From the NCBI RefSeq assembly GCF_042453785.1, contig NC_091665.1:23837501-23901500 (forward strand): a stretch of 64,000 nt of DNA, read 5' to 3'. Positions 1 through 10,649 of the stretch are shown here, piece by piece. This stretch comes from Malus domestica (taxonomy: Eukaryota > Streptophyta > Magnoliopsida > Rosales > Rosaceae). A model generated the notes under the pieces. It was not told the DNA's origin. It saw only the letters and a program-made list of their open reading frames with translations, and ran no database searches. How positions within the stretch are numbered: position 1 is the first letter of the stretch; every line of letters starts with the position of its first letter. Position numbers and translations under genes: made by a program.

Positions 1-1956
1 AATTAATTGTAGGTAACATGCATAAATCACTTTAGAAGCGTTTGTGGAACTATCAATTATATGCCTATAATAAAAGGAAAAGACCCACTCACCTGGAGTC
101 CACGCTATGATTCTCTAGCACGCGTATCAAGCCGTCCCGAATGATTGGCGCCTAGAATAATTATTGAATCACATCTCAAAACTCTTATCAATACAATATG
201 TAATTCACATAAAATCCATCCTCAAGGACATTCTAAAATAGTTTGAGACTCATTGGCCATCAGTCAACCGTCGATCATAAATCGACCGTAGGGTCTACAA
301 CCCTGTATAACTTGATCCGAAAGATCTGCATATCAGATTTCCAATCTGTAAGTTCCAAAGATCCACACTATGCTTCTAGAATAACATATTAAACTTTCAT
401 TACGATCCAACGGTTGGATCTCAGCCAATTTCCAAAACGAAGTGGCGGGTAACATTCTATTTTATGGACTTACAAAATCAATTCGGGAAGATCGGTATAT
501 CGGATTTCCAATCCGTAAATTCCTACATTCTTCAAATATTACGTACTACAATGTAACAAAGTTTGGTGACGATCCAACGGTTGGATTATTGATTACTATT
601 CTAATCAAGTGGTGGACCTTAATGGAACTTCGCCGGATTCTGCAGATTTCGTAGATTTCCAGGCAATCTTTAGAACTCCATATCTCACTTGTTTCTCAAC
701 CAAATTCAACCCATAATATACCAAATCGAAGCTAGATAAATGTAGAACAAATTATACCAACTTGGAGTCCAAATGGTGGCCGGAGGTGTCTGGAAAATGG
801 TCTGAAAACGGTTGTCCATGGGAAAACTGGTAACTCGCCGGAATTTCTAGGCAACCTTTCAACGTCCATAACTTTGTCAATACTCCACGAAATCAAGTGA
901 TTCAAAAACGAAAATCTTATTTTTCGACGAGAGAAAGAGATTGATACTTCTAGAAGGCTAACTCGCCGTGGTTTGGCCATAAAATGGCTTGAAAGTGGCA
1001 GAGGTCTCCGGAAACTGGGCAAACTTTAAATCGTTATAACTTTCTTATTTTTCAACCAAATCACATCATCCAAACATAAAAATTTATCTAATCGACGAGA
1101 AGAATTGATCTATACCTGTGACTAAGGCCAATTTGACTTGGAAAAGCTTCAATTCTACTAAAGCTGTACGAAACCATTGAATTTGGGTGTGTTCGATCCA
1201 ACTCCAAAACAACTCCGCCGCCCCTAAACTTGTTTGGGTTTTATTCTAGGCCTCATGATGATGTTATGGGTGGTGGTGATGGATGTGGTTAACTTCGAAA
1301 TTCTGTGGTTCGAACCCAAAACCGCCGCACCCCACCGTGCGGGTTTGTGAAATCAATGCCAAATCCCTTGATTTTTGGGGTGAAATAGGAAGAATTATCG
1401 AATGGCCTCGAGCTAAGGATCATTTTGACACCAACCTCACCGTCTATGGTGGTCGGAATTGGGAGATGGAATTGGGTCGGGTCACGGGTCATGGTGAACC
1501 CTGCCGGTTCCCTCCTCTTCTTCTTCTCTCCTTTCTCTCCTTTATCTCCTCCCTCATTGGTCCACCCTTCTCTCTCTTCTCCTCATTGCTCCACTTATAT
1601 CTTATCTCTCTTCTTGCCTTTCCCTCACAACCATCCATATCCTTGTCTTTAAATCTGGGCCACCCACGTGGCACACCAGATTTCATTAAAATTTTTTTTA
1701 GAGTTTTCTAATAATAACCAAATTATTAATATGCCCCAAACTTCAAACATATCTCCCTCGCTATAGCTCTAAATAACATCCCGTTTGCATCCACACGTCC
1801 GTAGCGACGAGTACTACAAGAATATGCTAAAAGAATAAATCATATATTTCTCTAACCGATGGTCAACGAAAGTCAAATTCCTTGCCTCTAGGGCATTTTC
1901 GTGAATTAGCGCTTTTAAAGTTAATAAAAACGTAAAATTTGGAACGGGCTGCTACA
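1..1956. repeat. Partial long LTR (Ty3/gypsy-like), cut by the window edge
   Basis: This stretch has no credible gene. It contains a diverged internal duplication of about 170 bp: two blocks (about 319-420 and 490-590) share a run ending in the palindromic motif gatccaacggttggat. The apparent LTR end is 'gggctgctaca' at about 1946-1956, after which composition changes to plain AT-rich DNA. Short ORFs at 1283-1711 lie in a CT-rich tract and look incidental. I infer an LTR from memory of similar long Rosaceae LTRs; the other end lies outside the window, so orientation and target duplication cannot be checked. It may belong to the same family as the LTR start at 63,190-64,000. Confidence 0.5.
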
Positions 1957-2554
1957 TTTATATTTAAGTAGTATCTTCCTTCATTAAAAAAAAAACAAAA
2001 AAACAAAACTTTCATAAGAAAACTTCATTAATTTGTTATAATTTTACGTATGTGATATAAAAATGTATTTAAAACTTATGCTACATTTGAAATAAATGTA
2101 CAGACTTTTGATTTGTTTAGATTCTAAACATACTAAGAAACAAAATGTATCATAAATTTAAATGAACAATAAAATCAATTGTACCCATATTATAGGTGAT
2201 CAAATGTACCTTTAATAAAATTGTAGAAAAAATCAAATTCTTAAAATGAACAAATGTTTAATCAATGAAATTAAAAAAACAAAAACGAAATACCTATATC
2301 AAAACGGGTGCATTCTTACTTACCCACATTAACTTTGGTGCTTTTTTGTTCGCCTTCAAGTAAAAATGTATGTTTGTGACTCATTGGATGTGTCAAGGGA
2401 CATATCCCATGTTAAAAAAGGTCAACTTTTTCAATTTTTTTAATATTTTTTTTATTTTCTACTTTTTTGTCATGCGAGTCATGCTTGTTTTGTTCTATAT
2501 AATTCGAGCATGTTCGCAGTCGAATTTTGAGTTAGTAGAAGTAAATATAATATA
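1957..2554. other. AT-rich intergenic DNA
   Basis: I see no gene, structured repeat or recognisable element. There are poly(A) and poly(T) runs and one 61-codon ORF of low-complexity sequence, which I consider chance. Confidence 0.5.
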
Positions 2555-3722
2555 GGGTAAAGTATAAAAAACTACTTCAATTATTAATGTCACGATACTT
2601 TCATACTTCATCTTTTAAAATTGACAATGTCATACCTTATCTTACAAATTTGTGCCAATGTTATACCTTCCGTTAGGTTGGTGTGAATTTATCAGTTAAA
2701 TGATGACGTGGCTTGATCCGGAGCCCATTTTCTATTAAAAAATTATAAAAATATTATTAAAAACTAAAAAAAAACCAACACTCAGTCAATTCTTCCCCTC
2801 CCCCCTTCTCTCTTTTCTCCCCATCATCATCTTCTTCCCCCTTCTGCAACTCCAACCTAGAAAAAAGAAGAGAGAAAAAAAAAAAAAACCAATTTGTCTT
2901 CCCCCCTCCCCACCCCCCTCTTCTCCCCGCACCCACTCTCCACACCCAACCTCCCCACCTTCGCACCCAACCTCGCACCCACTGCCTGCAACCAAAAAAA
3001 AAAAAAAAAAAACCCAGATCTCGTTGAGGTGGAATCGGGAAACCTTCGCCAGGCCGATTCCAAAGGTTGAGAACCTGGGCGCGAAGAAAATGGGGGGAAT
3101 GGGTGTGGAGGGAAAAGGGTGGGTGCGCCAGGGGGGGTTTCGGATGAATTGGGTTTTTTTTTTTTCTTCTCTCTCTTCTTCTTCTTCCTCCTTCTTTCTG
3201 GGTTTGTTTCGGGGGGGGGGGGGGGGACTTGGTTGTGTTGGGTTTTTGTTTTTTTTTTCTTCTTCCTCCTCCTTTTTTCTGGGTTGCAAAGGGTTGGGTT
3301 TGTGGTGGGGGGAGGGGGGACGAACTGGGTTTGGTTTGATGTTTTTTTTTTTCTCATCCTTCTTCTTTTTGGGTTTGTTGTTGGGGGGGCAGGGGGGAGG
3401 GTTGGGTTGGGAGAACTGGGTTGCAGGAAGATGGGGGGAGAGAGAGGGGTGGGAAGGACGAACTGACTTGAGGGTTTTTTTTTTTTTTTTAATTACTTTT
3501 CTTTATTATTTTAATATTTAAAAAATATTAATTTTTTTTTTGTTTTTAATAATATTTTATTAATTTTTTAATAGAAAATGGGCCCCGGATCAAGCCACGT
3601 AGCATTTAACTGAGAAATTCACGCCAACCTAACGGAAGGTATAACATTGGCACAAATTCGTAAGATGATGTATGACATTGTCAATTTTAAAAGATGAGGT
3701 ATGAAAGTGTCGTGACATCAAT
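2555..3722. mobile_element. Long-terminal-inverted-repeat element (MULE-like, non-autonomous)
   Basis: Two arms of roughly 190-200 bp are inverted copies of each other. The left arm is about 2555-2760 (starts gggtaaagtataaaa) and the right arm about 3530-3722. They match almost base for base around the motifs 'accttccgttaggttgg' and 'ggcttgatccgg'. The right arm stops at 'gtcgtgacatcaat' and lacks the outer ~35 bp of the left arm, so the element is terminally damaged and no target duplication can be read. The interior is pyrimidine-rich on the left and G/T-rich on the right, and the ORFs there (several overlapping frames of Pro/Glu/Lys or Phe/Gly runs) are low-complexity artefacts. Long TIRs with a non-coding interior fit Mutator-like MITEs; the family assignment is inference. 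Confidence 0.75.
3211..3226 (+). repeat. Uninterrupted G16 run
   Basis: Sixteen consecutive G residues lie inside the long-TIR element. Further G5-G8 runs follow at about 3307-3445. This is a strong potential G-quadruplex cluster on the plus strand and also a likely assembly or sequencing weak point. Confidence 0.8.
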
Positions 3723-4620
3723 ATGTTTTCGTACTGCTTCTGTTAGAAGTTTGTCCGTTCATATATTTCTTGACATGTTGATGTTGGTGAATCACATAAC
3801 AACGTTTTGCCCTAAAATTTATACAAAATCCACTGGAATATGATGGTTTGATTGCTATGGGAGTTTGACTATTTCCTCATCGTCGTCCCGTTGTCTACGC
3901 CAAGGGGCTTCTTCCATAAAATATGCCGTAAATGAGCAAAGTCACAGGAAAAATAGAAAATAAAAGGATGGATACCTGCAGAATCATGCAAGTTGCAGAG
4001 TGAATCTTGGCCTCCATTTTCATTTCCTTTGTTCTGAAACCAGTTGGTGACATGGTGTACCCCTTGAATTCAGAAAAGGTTTCTCATTATTCAAAGACCA
4101 TATGCACATAACACGTCGTTATATATTATTGTTACTAATGATAGTTATTACTATTTTGGTATGGATGGGTGTTAAGAGATGCGCATATATGATAAGCAAA
4201 GATTCAATTATATACCCAAGGCCAACTACATTATCCACTCTTAGGTTTGAAGTTGTTATCAAAATTAGTTATGAGGTTTCAAATTTTTTGCATTATACTT
4301 CTTGGTTTTAAAACTGTATCAGTTTATCTATTTTGTCTATTTGAACATCTAATATTCCATTAAATTAGTGACATGCCATATATAAGACGTTGTTAGGCTA
4401 ACGTATACAATTTGGACCACACTGAATGGTTGGATCCCAAACCATTGGTTTAGAAGAAGCAGAAACTCCATGATGAATGTTTTATATATCACGTTAGCTC
4501 ATAAAGAGGTCGGACACTTACCATATCATTTTGTTGAAGAACAAGAAGTTGACGGTCATACAACTTAATTAAAGTCATAAACTGATGCGATTTCAAAATT
4601 TTATGATAAAATTGAAATCA
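3723..4620. other. Intergenic DNA without recognised features
   Basis: There is no coding signal beyond a 69-codon ORF at 4102-4311 with no recognisable motif. I detect no inverted repeat, tRNA-like box or tandem array. Confidence 0.45.
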
Positions 4621-4797
4621 TATGTGCCATATTTTAAAGGAAATCTTAATGAAACATTCATGGTACTATTCACTTTTAATGTTAAAGACATTTTTATCTT
4701 GAAAAGTCACTCCTTGTACTATTCACTTACACATTTATTTTGTTCTTTTGATTAAAACTAAAATTTTTGAGGACTTTTGGTTAGTTTTCCTTATTTT
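4621..4797 (-). repeat. Small dispersed repeat (MITE-like), minus copy
   Basis: The reverse complement of this stretch matches the repeat at 10,499-10,649. Shared features are a run reading 'gtgaatagtaccaggagtga' in the plus-oriented copy, then a second 'gtgaacagtacc', then the 'gttaaaactc'-like end. Two diverged copies in one window indicate a short dispersed family. No coding capacity is seen. Terminal inverted repeats are weak, so the MITE label is tentative. Confidence 0.6.
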
Positions 4798-4810
4798 AAA
4801 AAATCACTCT

Positions 4811-5293
4811 AAACTTCAAGATGCAAAATGGGAAGCTCCGAAGCGCTGGTATAGTTATTCGGAATGATAAAGGAGAGTTTAGGGCAGCTTGCTCTATACC
4901 ACTTCAAACACACCTTAGTGTGCGTGCTACTGAAGCCATGGCAGCAGTGATGGGACTACAATCTGCCAGAGATCTGGGATTCTCTAGTGTGATACTTAAA
5001 ATGGATTCCAAAGCAGTGGTGCAGATGATTAATGAGGATAAGGACTGGTATGCTATGCAACTGAAGCAGTCTGATTGAGGAGATTAAATCTTTCTCTTAA
5101 TTTTAGAGAGTTTTGGTGTAATTTCCAAAGTCTGAGGCCAACAGAGTTGCTCACGAACTGGGTCAATTTGCTTTAAAATTAGATAGCTTCTTTTTTGGAT
5201 TGAAGAGCAGCCATTATGGCTGCCTATTTTCTCCATACCGACGTTGTATCCCTTTGGGTTTTCAATGAAGTTAGTTTTCCATCGGAAAAAAAA
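4811..5293 (+). pseudogene. 3' end of a LINE (non-LTR retrotransposon) with RNase H-like domain
   Basis: An ORF at 4821-5078 encodes an RNase H-like fold of the RVT_3 type found at the C-terminus of plant LINE ORF2 proteins. It shows a first strand with 'AGIVIRNDKGEFRAA', then a 'RATEAMAAVMGLQSARDLG' helix and 'VILKMDSKAVV', with the conserved Glu and Asp. After a stop, downstream frames continue with residues resembling 'ANRVAHELGQFA', again typical of this domain. The stretch ends with an oligo(A) run at about 5285-5294, as expected for a LINE tail. The 5' part is missing (5'-truncation is usual for LINEs), and stops or frameshifts break the frame, so it is a dead fragment. Confidence 0.75.
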
Positions 5294-5530
5294 AAGCCAG
5301 GTAGCTCGTAACTATAATGTTTCCACCTGCCTCTATCAATATCATGCATGTTTCATGACTCATGAGCGTTTGGTATATACAAATCGATTAAATAATCAAA
5401 AGATAGGTACGGAAGTTACATAACAAATATAGTACAACATAGGATTTTGGTTAGGGTTACGTCATGGCATACGAAGTATGAAGTTTCTTGCGGTACTAAT
5501 ATGTTAAATAAATGGTACTTCATAACTTGG
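5294..5530. other. Short unannotated spacer
   Basis: Nothing recognisable is present. The last eight bases before the hAT element (5531-5538, atccagga) form its target-site duplication. Confidence 0.5.
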
Positions 5531-5531
5531 A

Positions 5532-5597
5532 TCCAGGACAGGGTTGGTCTTGAGTTTTTGGATGTCCAGGACAGGGTTGGTCTTGAGTTTTTGGATG
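5532..5597. repeat. Two 33-bp tandem copies at the hAT left terminus
   Basis: A 33-bp unit starting tccaggacagggttgg is repeated exactly twice, followed by the start of a third copy (tccagtgcg). The repeat includes the terminal inverted repeat of the hAT element plus part of its target duplication, so the transposon end is effectively doubled. Confidence 0.85.
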
Positions 5598-8500
5598 TCC
5601 AGTGCGAAAGCTCAAAATGTAATCTTTTTTAATACTGAAATATATGTTTAAAAAAAATATTCAACGAGGGTTGGAACCCAGTCGAAATTGGGGGGCTAGG
5701 CCCTCAAGCCCAAATTATATTACTCGAGAAAATATACAACGGGGGGACATAGTACCTAAACCCCGACAATCAAAAATACAATCATATACAACCATTCCTA
5801 GCAAAGCTCCTTGAAATTTCAACCTTTAAGAAATTGTCTTCTAGCACTTTTTGAAGCAAAATCATTAATTATATCATCATACTCCAAGTCTTCAATCTCA
5901 TTCTTTTCAATGCATAAAATTGCTAATCCATTTAGCCTATCTTGAGTCATAGTGGTCCGCAAGTAAGATTTTAATAATTTCAATTTTGAAAATGTTCTTT
6001 CTGCAGATGCCACAGTCACAGGTACAATCAACAGTACACGATAAGCAATCAAGACATTAGGACACATGTCAGTTTCTTTTACAAAGTTTGCTATTTCCAT
6101 GGATGTCCAAGGGTTATTAGAGAGAAATGCTTCTTCAGATAACATCATATGCAACACCTGTAATTCAGAACATAAGTCGGCTCCATATACATCCATGGTA
6201 TTTCCATGTTTCAAATGTGCTTCAAGATTCATACAATTTTCTTTTAACTGTTGATCATCCAATGAAATTAACTTCAATGCATCAAACAAGAAGCCAAAAA
6301 TAGATTCAAAAGTCTTTAACTGTTCAAACTTGTTTTTCAGTTGAGAAAGAGCAATATCCACTATAACAAGAAAATAATCTGTTCTAAATGATTCTTTAGC
6401 AGACTGTTGTTCCCTCTAATTACCATCAACTTCATCATGATGTCTTTTTCTAGGTCTATGACGTTTAATTTGAAAAACAAGGTCAATTTCCGAATCCAGT
6501 GCAATTTCTTTAGCATCACACATAGCAGAAGCGAAACCAGTTTCTTTGTAGTTTTCAAAAAATGTAACAAGTGCTTCCAATGCCTTTACAGCAACATCAA
6601 GACGCATGTTTTCAGATTGTAATTTTGTACTCACCATGTTAATCTTCAACAAAATGTCATACCAAATAACCAAACTTAATACAAAATCAAAACTGGAAAG
6701 TTCTCCTGATGCTAAACATCCTGCATCCCTACTCAATTGGGGATTCGCAGTAATTTCCACCAACGTAAACAAAACATTTCTAACTTGGGCTACTTGGGAT
6801 TTAATTGCTTTAACACTTTCAATGTGACTTTCCCGTCGAATAGTTGACAATGATTTCAAAGTTAAACCATCAATATGTTCAAGCAAAATATGCCAACACT
6901 TTGTAGAGTTGGAAAACACCGTATATATGCATTGACATGCTCTAAAAAAACATTTTGCTTTAAGACATGAACTTGCCATATCACAAACTATTAAATTAAG
7001 ACAATGAGAACCACATGGCATGTAAAAGGCTCTGGGATTTATGTCTAGCAATCTTTTTTGGACACCTTGGTGTTTCTTTTTCATGTTAGATCCATTATCA
7101 TAACCTTGTCCCCTCACATTATCAATATCAAGATCAAGAGACTTTAGGACATCTTGCAACTCATTAAAAAGTCCTTGACCTGATGTATCTTCCACACTTA
7201 AAAACTCCATGAAATACTCCCTTATATATATTGACCTGCTTGACAAGTCAACACATCTCAAAATTAAAGTCATCTATTCCACATGACTTGCATCAGGAGT
7301 TCAATCAAGAATGATAGAAAAAAAAATTGGCTTCTTTTACTTTTTTAATGATTGCGGTTTTGACTTTTGAAGCTAAAGTAGCTATCAACTCATTTTGGAT
7401 TTTATGGCTTAAATAGTGGTGATGAATATCTTTATTCTCAATGAGTCGAAAATGCTTTTGCATTATTGGATCAAACTCTGCAATCATTTCAAGTAAACCT
7501 AAGAAATTGTCATTAGCGTCTTCATAAGTTATTTCATTAGTTCCATGAAATGCTAAATTATGTATGGCAAAACATTTCACAACAGCAATAATTCTAAGCA
7601 TCACTTGTTTCCAATGATTTGTCTCTTTCTTGAATCACAATTGAAATTCTTTATCAATTGTCTGATTTTTTGTCAATCTACTTTTCAACTCAACCCAAGT
7701 TCTCGAATTAATGAGATGCTTTTTACTCTTTTCATGTTGATCAAGCTTCACACCAAGATGTCTCAAATCACTAATTCTATCTTTTGCTAACTCACTTTTT
7801 GAGGCAATTGTTTTAAACAATTTACAACAAAAGCCAAAGATTTTATCCAACACTTTTGAGTATACGAGCCATTTCCTATCATAAATTTCACCCATTGGTA
7901 ATTTTCGATCATAGTAGTGTGAGGAAAATTTTCTAGAGAGTTTGTCCTTAGGATAAATGATATTAGTTTCTCGAATTGGTCCCTTTTCTACAAGTAAGTC
8001 TCTCATTTCTGCATTAAGATCATCCCAAACTCTTGGATCATAAATGTTTAAATGGAAAATAGGTTCAGGAGATTCAATATTTTCCTCTACACCATTATGA
8101 TCATCATCAACATTTAAAATCACATCACCACCATTTTCATGGTCTTGAGACTCATCACCAACATTTTCTTCTAAATCACTAATATTTTCATGATCATGAG
8201 ACTCGCCAAGAACATTTTGTGACTCTTCACCAACATTATTTTCTCTCAAATTTTCAATTGACTCATTTTTTGTAGAGAAAAATTTATGAAGAGATCCTCT
8301 TAAACTTTCGGCAATTTTGTTATCCTTTGCCTTTTTTTTTTCTTTTTCATATTACCAGAGAGTTGTTTCCTAACCTAAAAGACATGGCTTCGATAATTTG
8401 TTTGCAAAAATTACCTACACATGATAACAAAAAAATTCCTATCAAAATTATCATTCCAACACATTATATATTATAAAAATACAAACACATAGTCTAACAT

Positions 8501-9141
8501 ATTATAAAAATTAAACCTAAAAATTGGGTTTGATATGAAATCAAATAATTCAATTAATCAACAACAACAATTCTATACATCAATTATCATATAATTCTAT
8601 GTCACTTGCAAAATTTTATATTAAATTATGAATTGATAATTCAAATTTTAAAAATTAGTTTACCTCAAAACTCAAAAGGGTTGGTGGTGAGTGAATGCTC
8701 TTGGCACTTGCACTTGCAGCAACCAATGAATGGTGAATGGGCTTGGCGCTGCTGAGGAGGAGGGACAGGGTCTTGTGCAGCTGAAAAATGAGTCAGGGTC
8801 AGACGGTAGGGGGAGGGAAGTGGGGAACAAAGGGGGGGATATCGGGAAAGGGGGAGTGGGGATATGGGAATAGGGTTAGTGGGGACCGAGTGGTCCTTTA
8901 ATGTCGTTTTGTATTTTTTTTTTTTTTTGTTGTGATGCCTTGGACCGAGTGGTCCTTCTAATATCATTTAATATATATATTAATTAAACCTGGGCCCTTT
9001 TTTTCACCTTTCTTGGGCTCTTGCCCTCCAGCCCCGATTTGGGCTCTGGACCTTTTTTTTTTTTTAATACCTAGTTGGTGCCCCCTTTAGTTTTGGGCCC
9101 TAGACAGCTGCCTCTATGGCCCTGGGCCTAGGCCGGGCCTG
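5539..9141 (-). mobile_element. hAT-superfamily DNA transposon, complete length, decayed
   Basis: The element is bounded by a perfect 8-bp target duplication, atccagga (5531-5538 and 9142-9149). Its ends are inverted: it starts cagggttgg and the reverse complement of its end reads caggcccgg. TIRs beginning CAGG and 8-bp duplications are hallmarks of hAT elements. A broken transposase gene lies on the minus strand in the interior. The 5'-side region (8,640-9,100) is non-coding and includes a direct repeat of 'ggaccgagtggtcctt' about 60 bp apart. At 3.6 kb it has the size of an autonomous hAT, but the transposase cannot be functional. Confidence 0.9.
5819..8350 (-). pseudogene. hAT transposase pseudogene (TTF zinc finger, DUF4371, dimerisation domain)
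   Basis: The coding sequence is spread over four minus-strand pieces. At 8249-7635 an acidic leader is followed by a TTF-type zinc-finger region (DPRVWDDL, then KWLVYSK and FGFCCKLF). At 7604-7305 lies the start of the DUF4371 transposase core. At 7273-6416 the core contains 'RGQGYDNGSNM' and 'MPCGSHCLNLIV'. At 6361-5819 is the C-terminal dimerisation domain with 'VASAERTFSKLK'. In-frame stops separate the pieces near 7634, 7270 and 6416, and a frameshift in a poly(T) tract near 7315 breaks the core. The only upstream ATG (8350) is one base out of frame because of an A10 run. Domain order matches plant ZMYM6/zf-MYM-like hAT transposases. It is clearly non-functional as written. Confidence 0.9.
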
Positions 9142-9660
9142 ATCCAGGACTATCATCCCATGAAACAGACGGCATTTCAAAATCTTGGATAATGTTTTTC
9201 ACATACCGGCTCTCATCTTATACACACTTTTATTTTCATGGCTGTTAGATTGAACATTATAGTAAAATAAACTGTCAAAATTAACAGGAGTGTGTAGAAA
9301 TATCAGAGAGACGGGCTATACGGCCCACTTCCAACAACATCGATATTGTCCCCAATTTGGTAATTACCTCATGCACAATCCGTTAGGTGTGGGGTTTTAT
9401 CACAAAATGCCTCGGTATTAGTTGGAGTGGGATTAGGGTATTAAAACTCTTCTTTTGTCATTGATACGGTCGATGTGGGACATTTCAACATGCCCCCTCA
9501 CGTGGGACCCAATTAGCAGGTCACACATGGGAGATCCACACTTCGACAACCACATGGAGCCAAGGGGACTCACCCTACACACGGGGCCAAGGGACCCACC
9601 ATCATCGCACAGGGCCAAGGGGACCCACCTATCACGTGGCAGTACAGTACGAGCCCGGTC

Positions 9661-9676
9661 CCTGGCTCTGATACCA
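9661..9676 (-). promoter_or_regulatory. tRNA-Met primer-binding site of the TRIM (copy 1)
   Basis: The minus strand reads TGGTATCAGAGCCAGG immediately after the LTR end. This is the standard plant initiator-Met tRNA primer-binding site, and it fixes the minus orientation of the element. Confidence 0.85.
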
Positions 9677-10009
9677 TGTAGAAATATCAAAGAGACGGGC
9701 CATACGTCCCACTTCCAACAACACCGATATTGTCTCCAACTTGGTAATTACCACCTGCATAATCCATCAGGTGTGGAGTTTTATCACAAAAGACCTCGGT
9801 ATTAGTTTGTGGGATTATGGTATTTAAACTATTACTTTTCTTTTTGTATGGCCGATGTGGGATTCAACACACCCCCTCACGTGGGACCCAATTAGTGGGT
9901 CACACGTAGGAGATCCACACATCGGCAACCACGTGGAGCCAAGGGGACTCACCCTACACGCGGGGCCAAGGGATCCACCCATCACGTGGCATTACAGTAC
10001 GGGCCCGCT

Positions 10010-10026
10010 CCTTGGCTTTGATACCA
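10010..10026 (-). promoter_or_regulatory. tRNA-Met primer-binding site of the TRIM (copy 2)
   Basis: The minus strand reads TGGTATCAAAGCCAAGG, one substitution from the standard site in its first 12 bases. It follows the rightmost LTR directly. Confidence 0.85.
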
Positions 10027-10498
10027 TGTAGAAATATCAAAGAGACGGGTCATACGGCCCACTTCCAACAACACCGATATTGTCCCTAACTTGGTAATTA
10101 CCACTTGCACAATCCGTCAGATGTGGAGTTTTATCACAAAAGGCCTCGGTATTAGTTGGAGTGGGATTATGGTATTTAAACTTACGGTCGATTTGGGACG
10201 TTTCAACAGATTGTGCATAAGATAAAAAATGATCTGTTGAAAACACTATCATTTTCATAACAGCAATTTTAGAGAGCTACTAGATTCTATGTAATTCTTG
10301 TCATTCACATTCGTAAGACTTACAAAGTAAGAATAAAGTAACATTTGTCAACATTAATTCAAGAGTATATGTACCTACGAGTAATCTTGCCACTATTACA
10401 ATTTTATTTTATAAAAAATAAAATCTTTAAATTCAAGTGCAATATTTAGATTGTACTAAACATTATTAATACGCCTAAATTTTTTTTGTACATAACGT

Positions 10499-10649
10499 TT
10501 TTTTTATAGGAAAACTAATGAAAAGGGTTTGAAAACTTTGAATTTTAATCAAAATGACAAAAATGTGTTGTAAGTGAATAGTACCAGGAGTGACTTTTTA
10601 GAGTAAAAATATCATTTTCGTTAAAAGTGAACAGTACCGGAAATGTTTC
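10499..10649 (+). repeat. MITE-like repeat interrupted by the gypsy element (left part)
   Basis: This is the plus-oriented relative of the repeat at 4621-4797. The copy is cut after 'cagtaccggaaatgtttc' and resumes at 21,172 with 'gtttcgttaaaactc', the gypsy element lying between. It is therefore older than the gypsy insertion. Confidence 0.7.

Larger units (their letters stand above)
9293..10208 (-). mobile_element. TRIM retrotransposon array: three LTRs, two internal segments
   Basis: Three diverged copies of a ~180-198 bp repeat start tgtagaaatatca and end ttcaaca: 9293-9490, 9677-9869 and 10027-10208. Read on the minus strand these are LTRs beginning TGTTGAA and ending TTCTACA. Directly after two of them comes a primer-binding site complementary to initiator-Met tRNA, and a G-rich polypurine tract (GTGAGGGGGT) precedes the next LTR. 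The internal segments (9491-9676 and 9870-10026) are only 186 and 157 bp and code for nothing, as expected for terminal-repeat retrotransposons in miniature. The flanks gagtg (9288-9292) and gattg (10209-10213) match at 4 of 5 bases and are probably the target duplication. Confidence 0.85.

Noticed and set aside
2757..3521. Several overlapping ORFs of 115-167 codons on both strands
   Set aside because: They consist of Pro/Glu/Lys or Phe/Gly/Ser runs created by homopurine and homopyrimidine tracts inside a transposable element. No domain or start context supports them.
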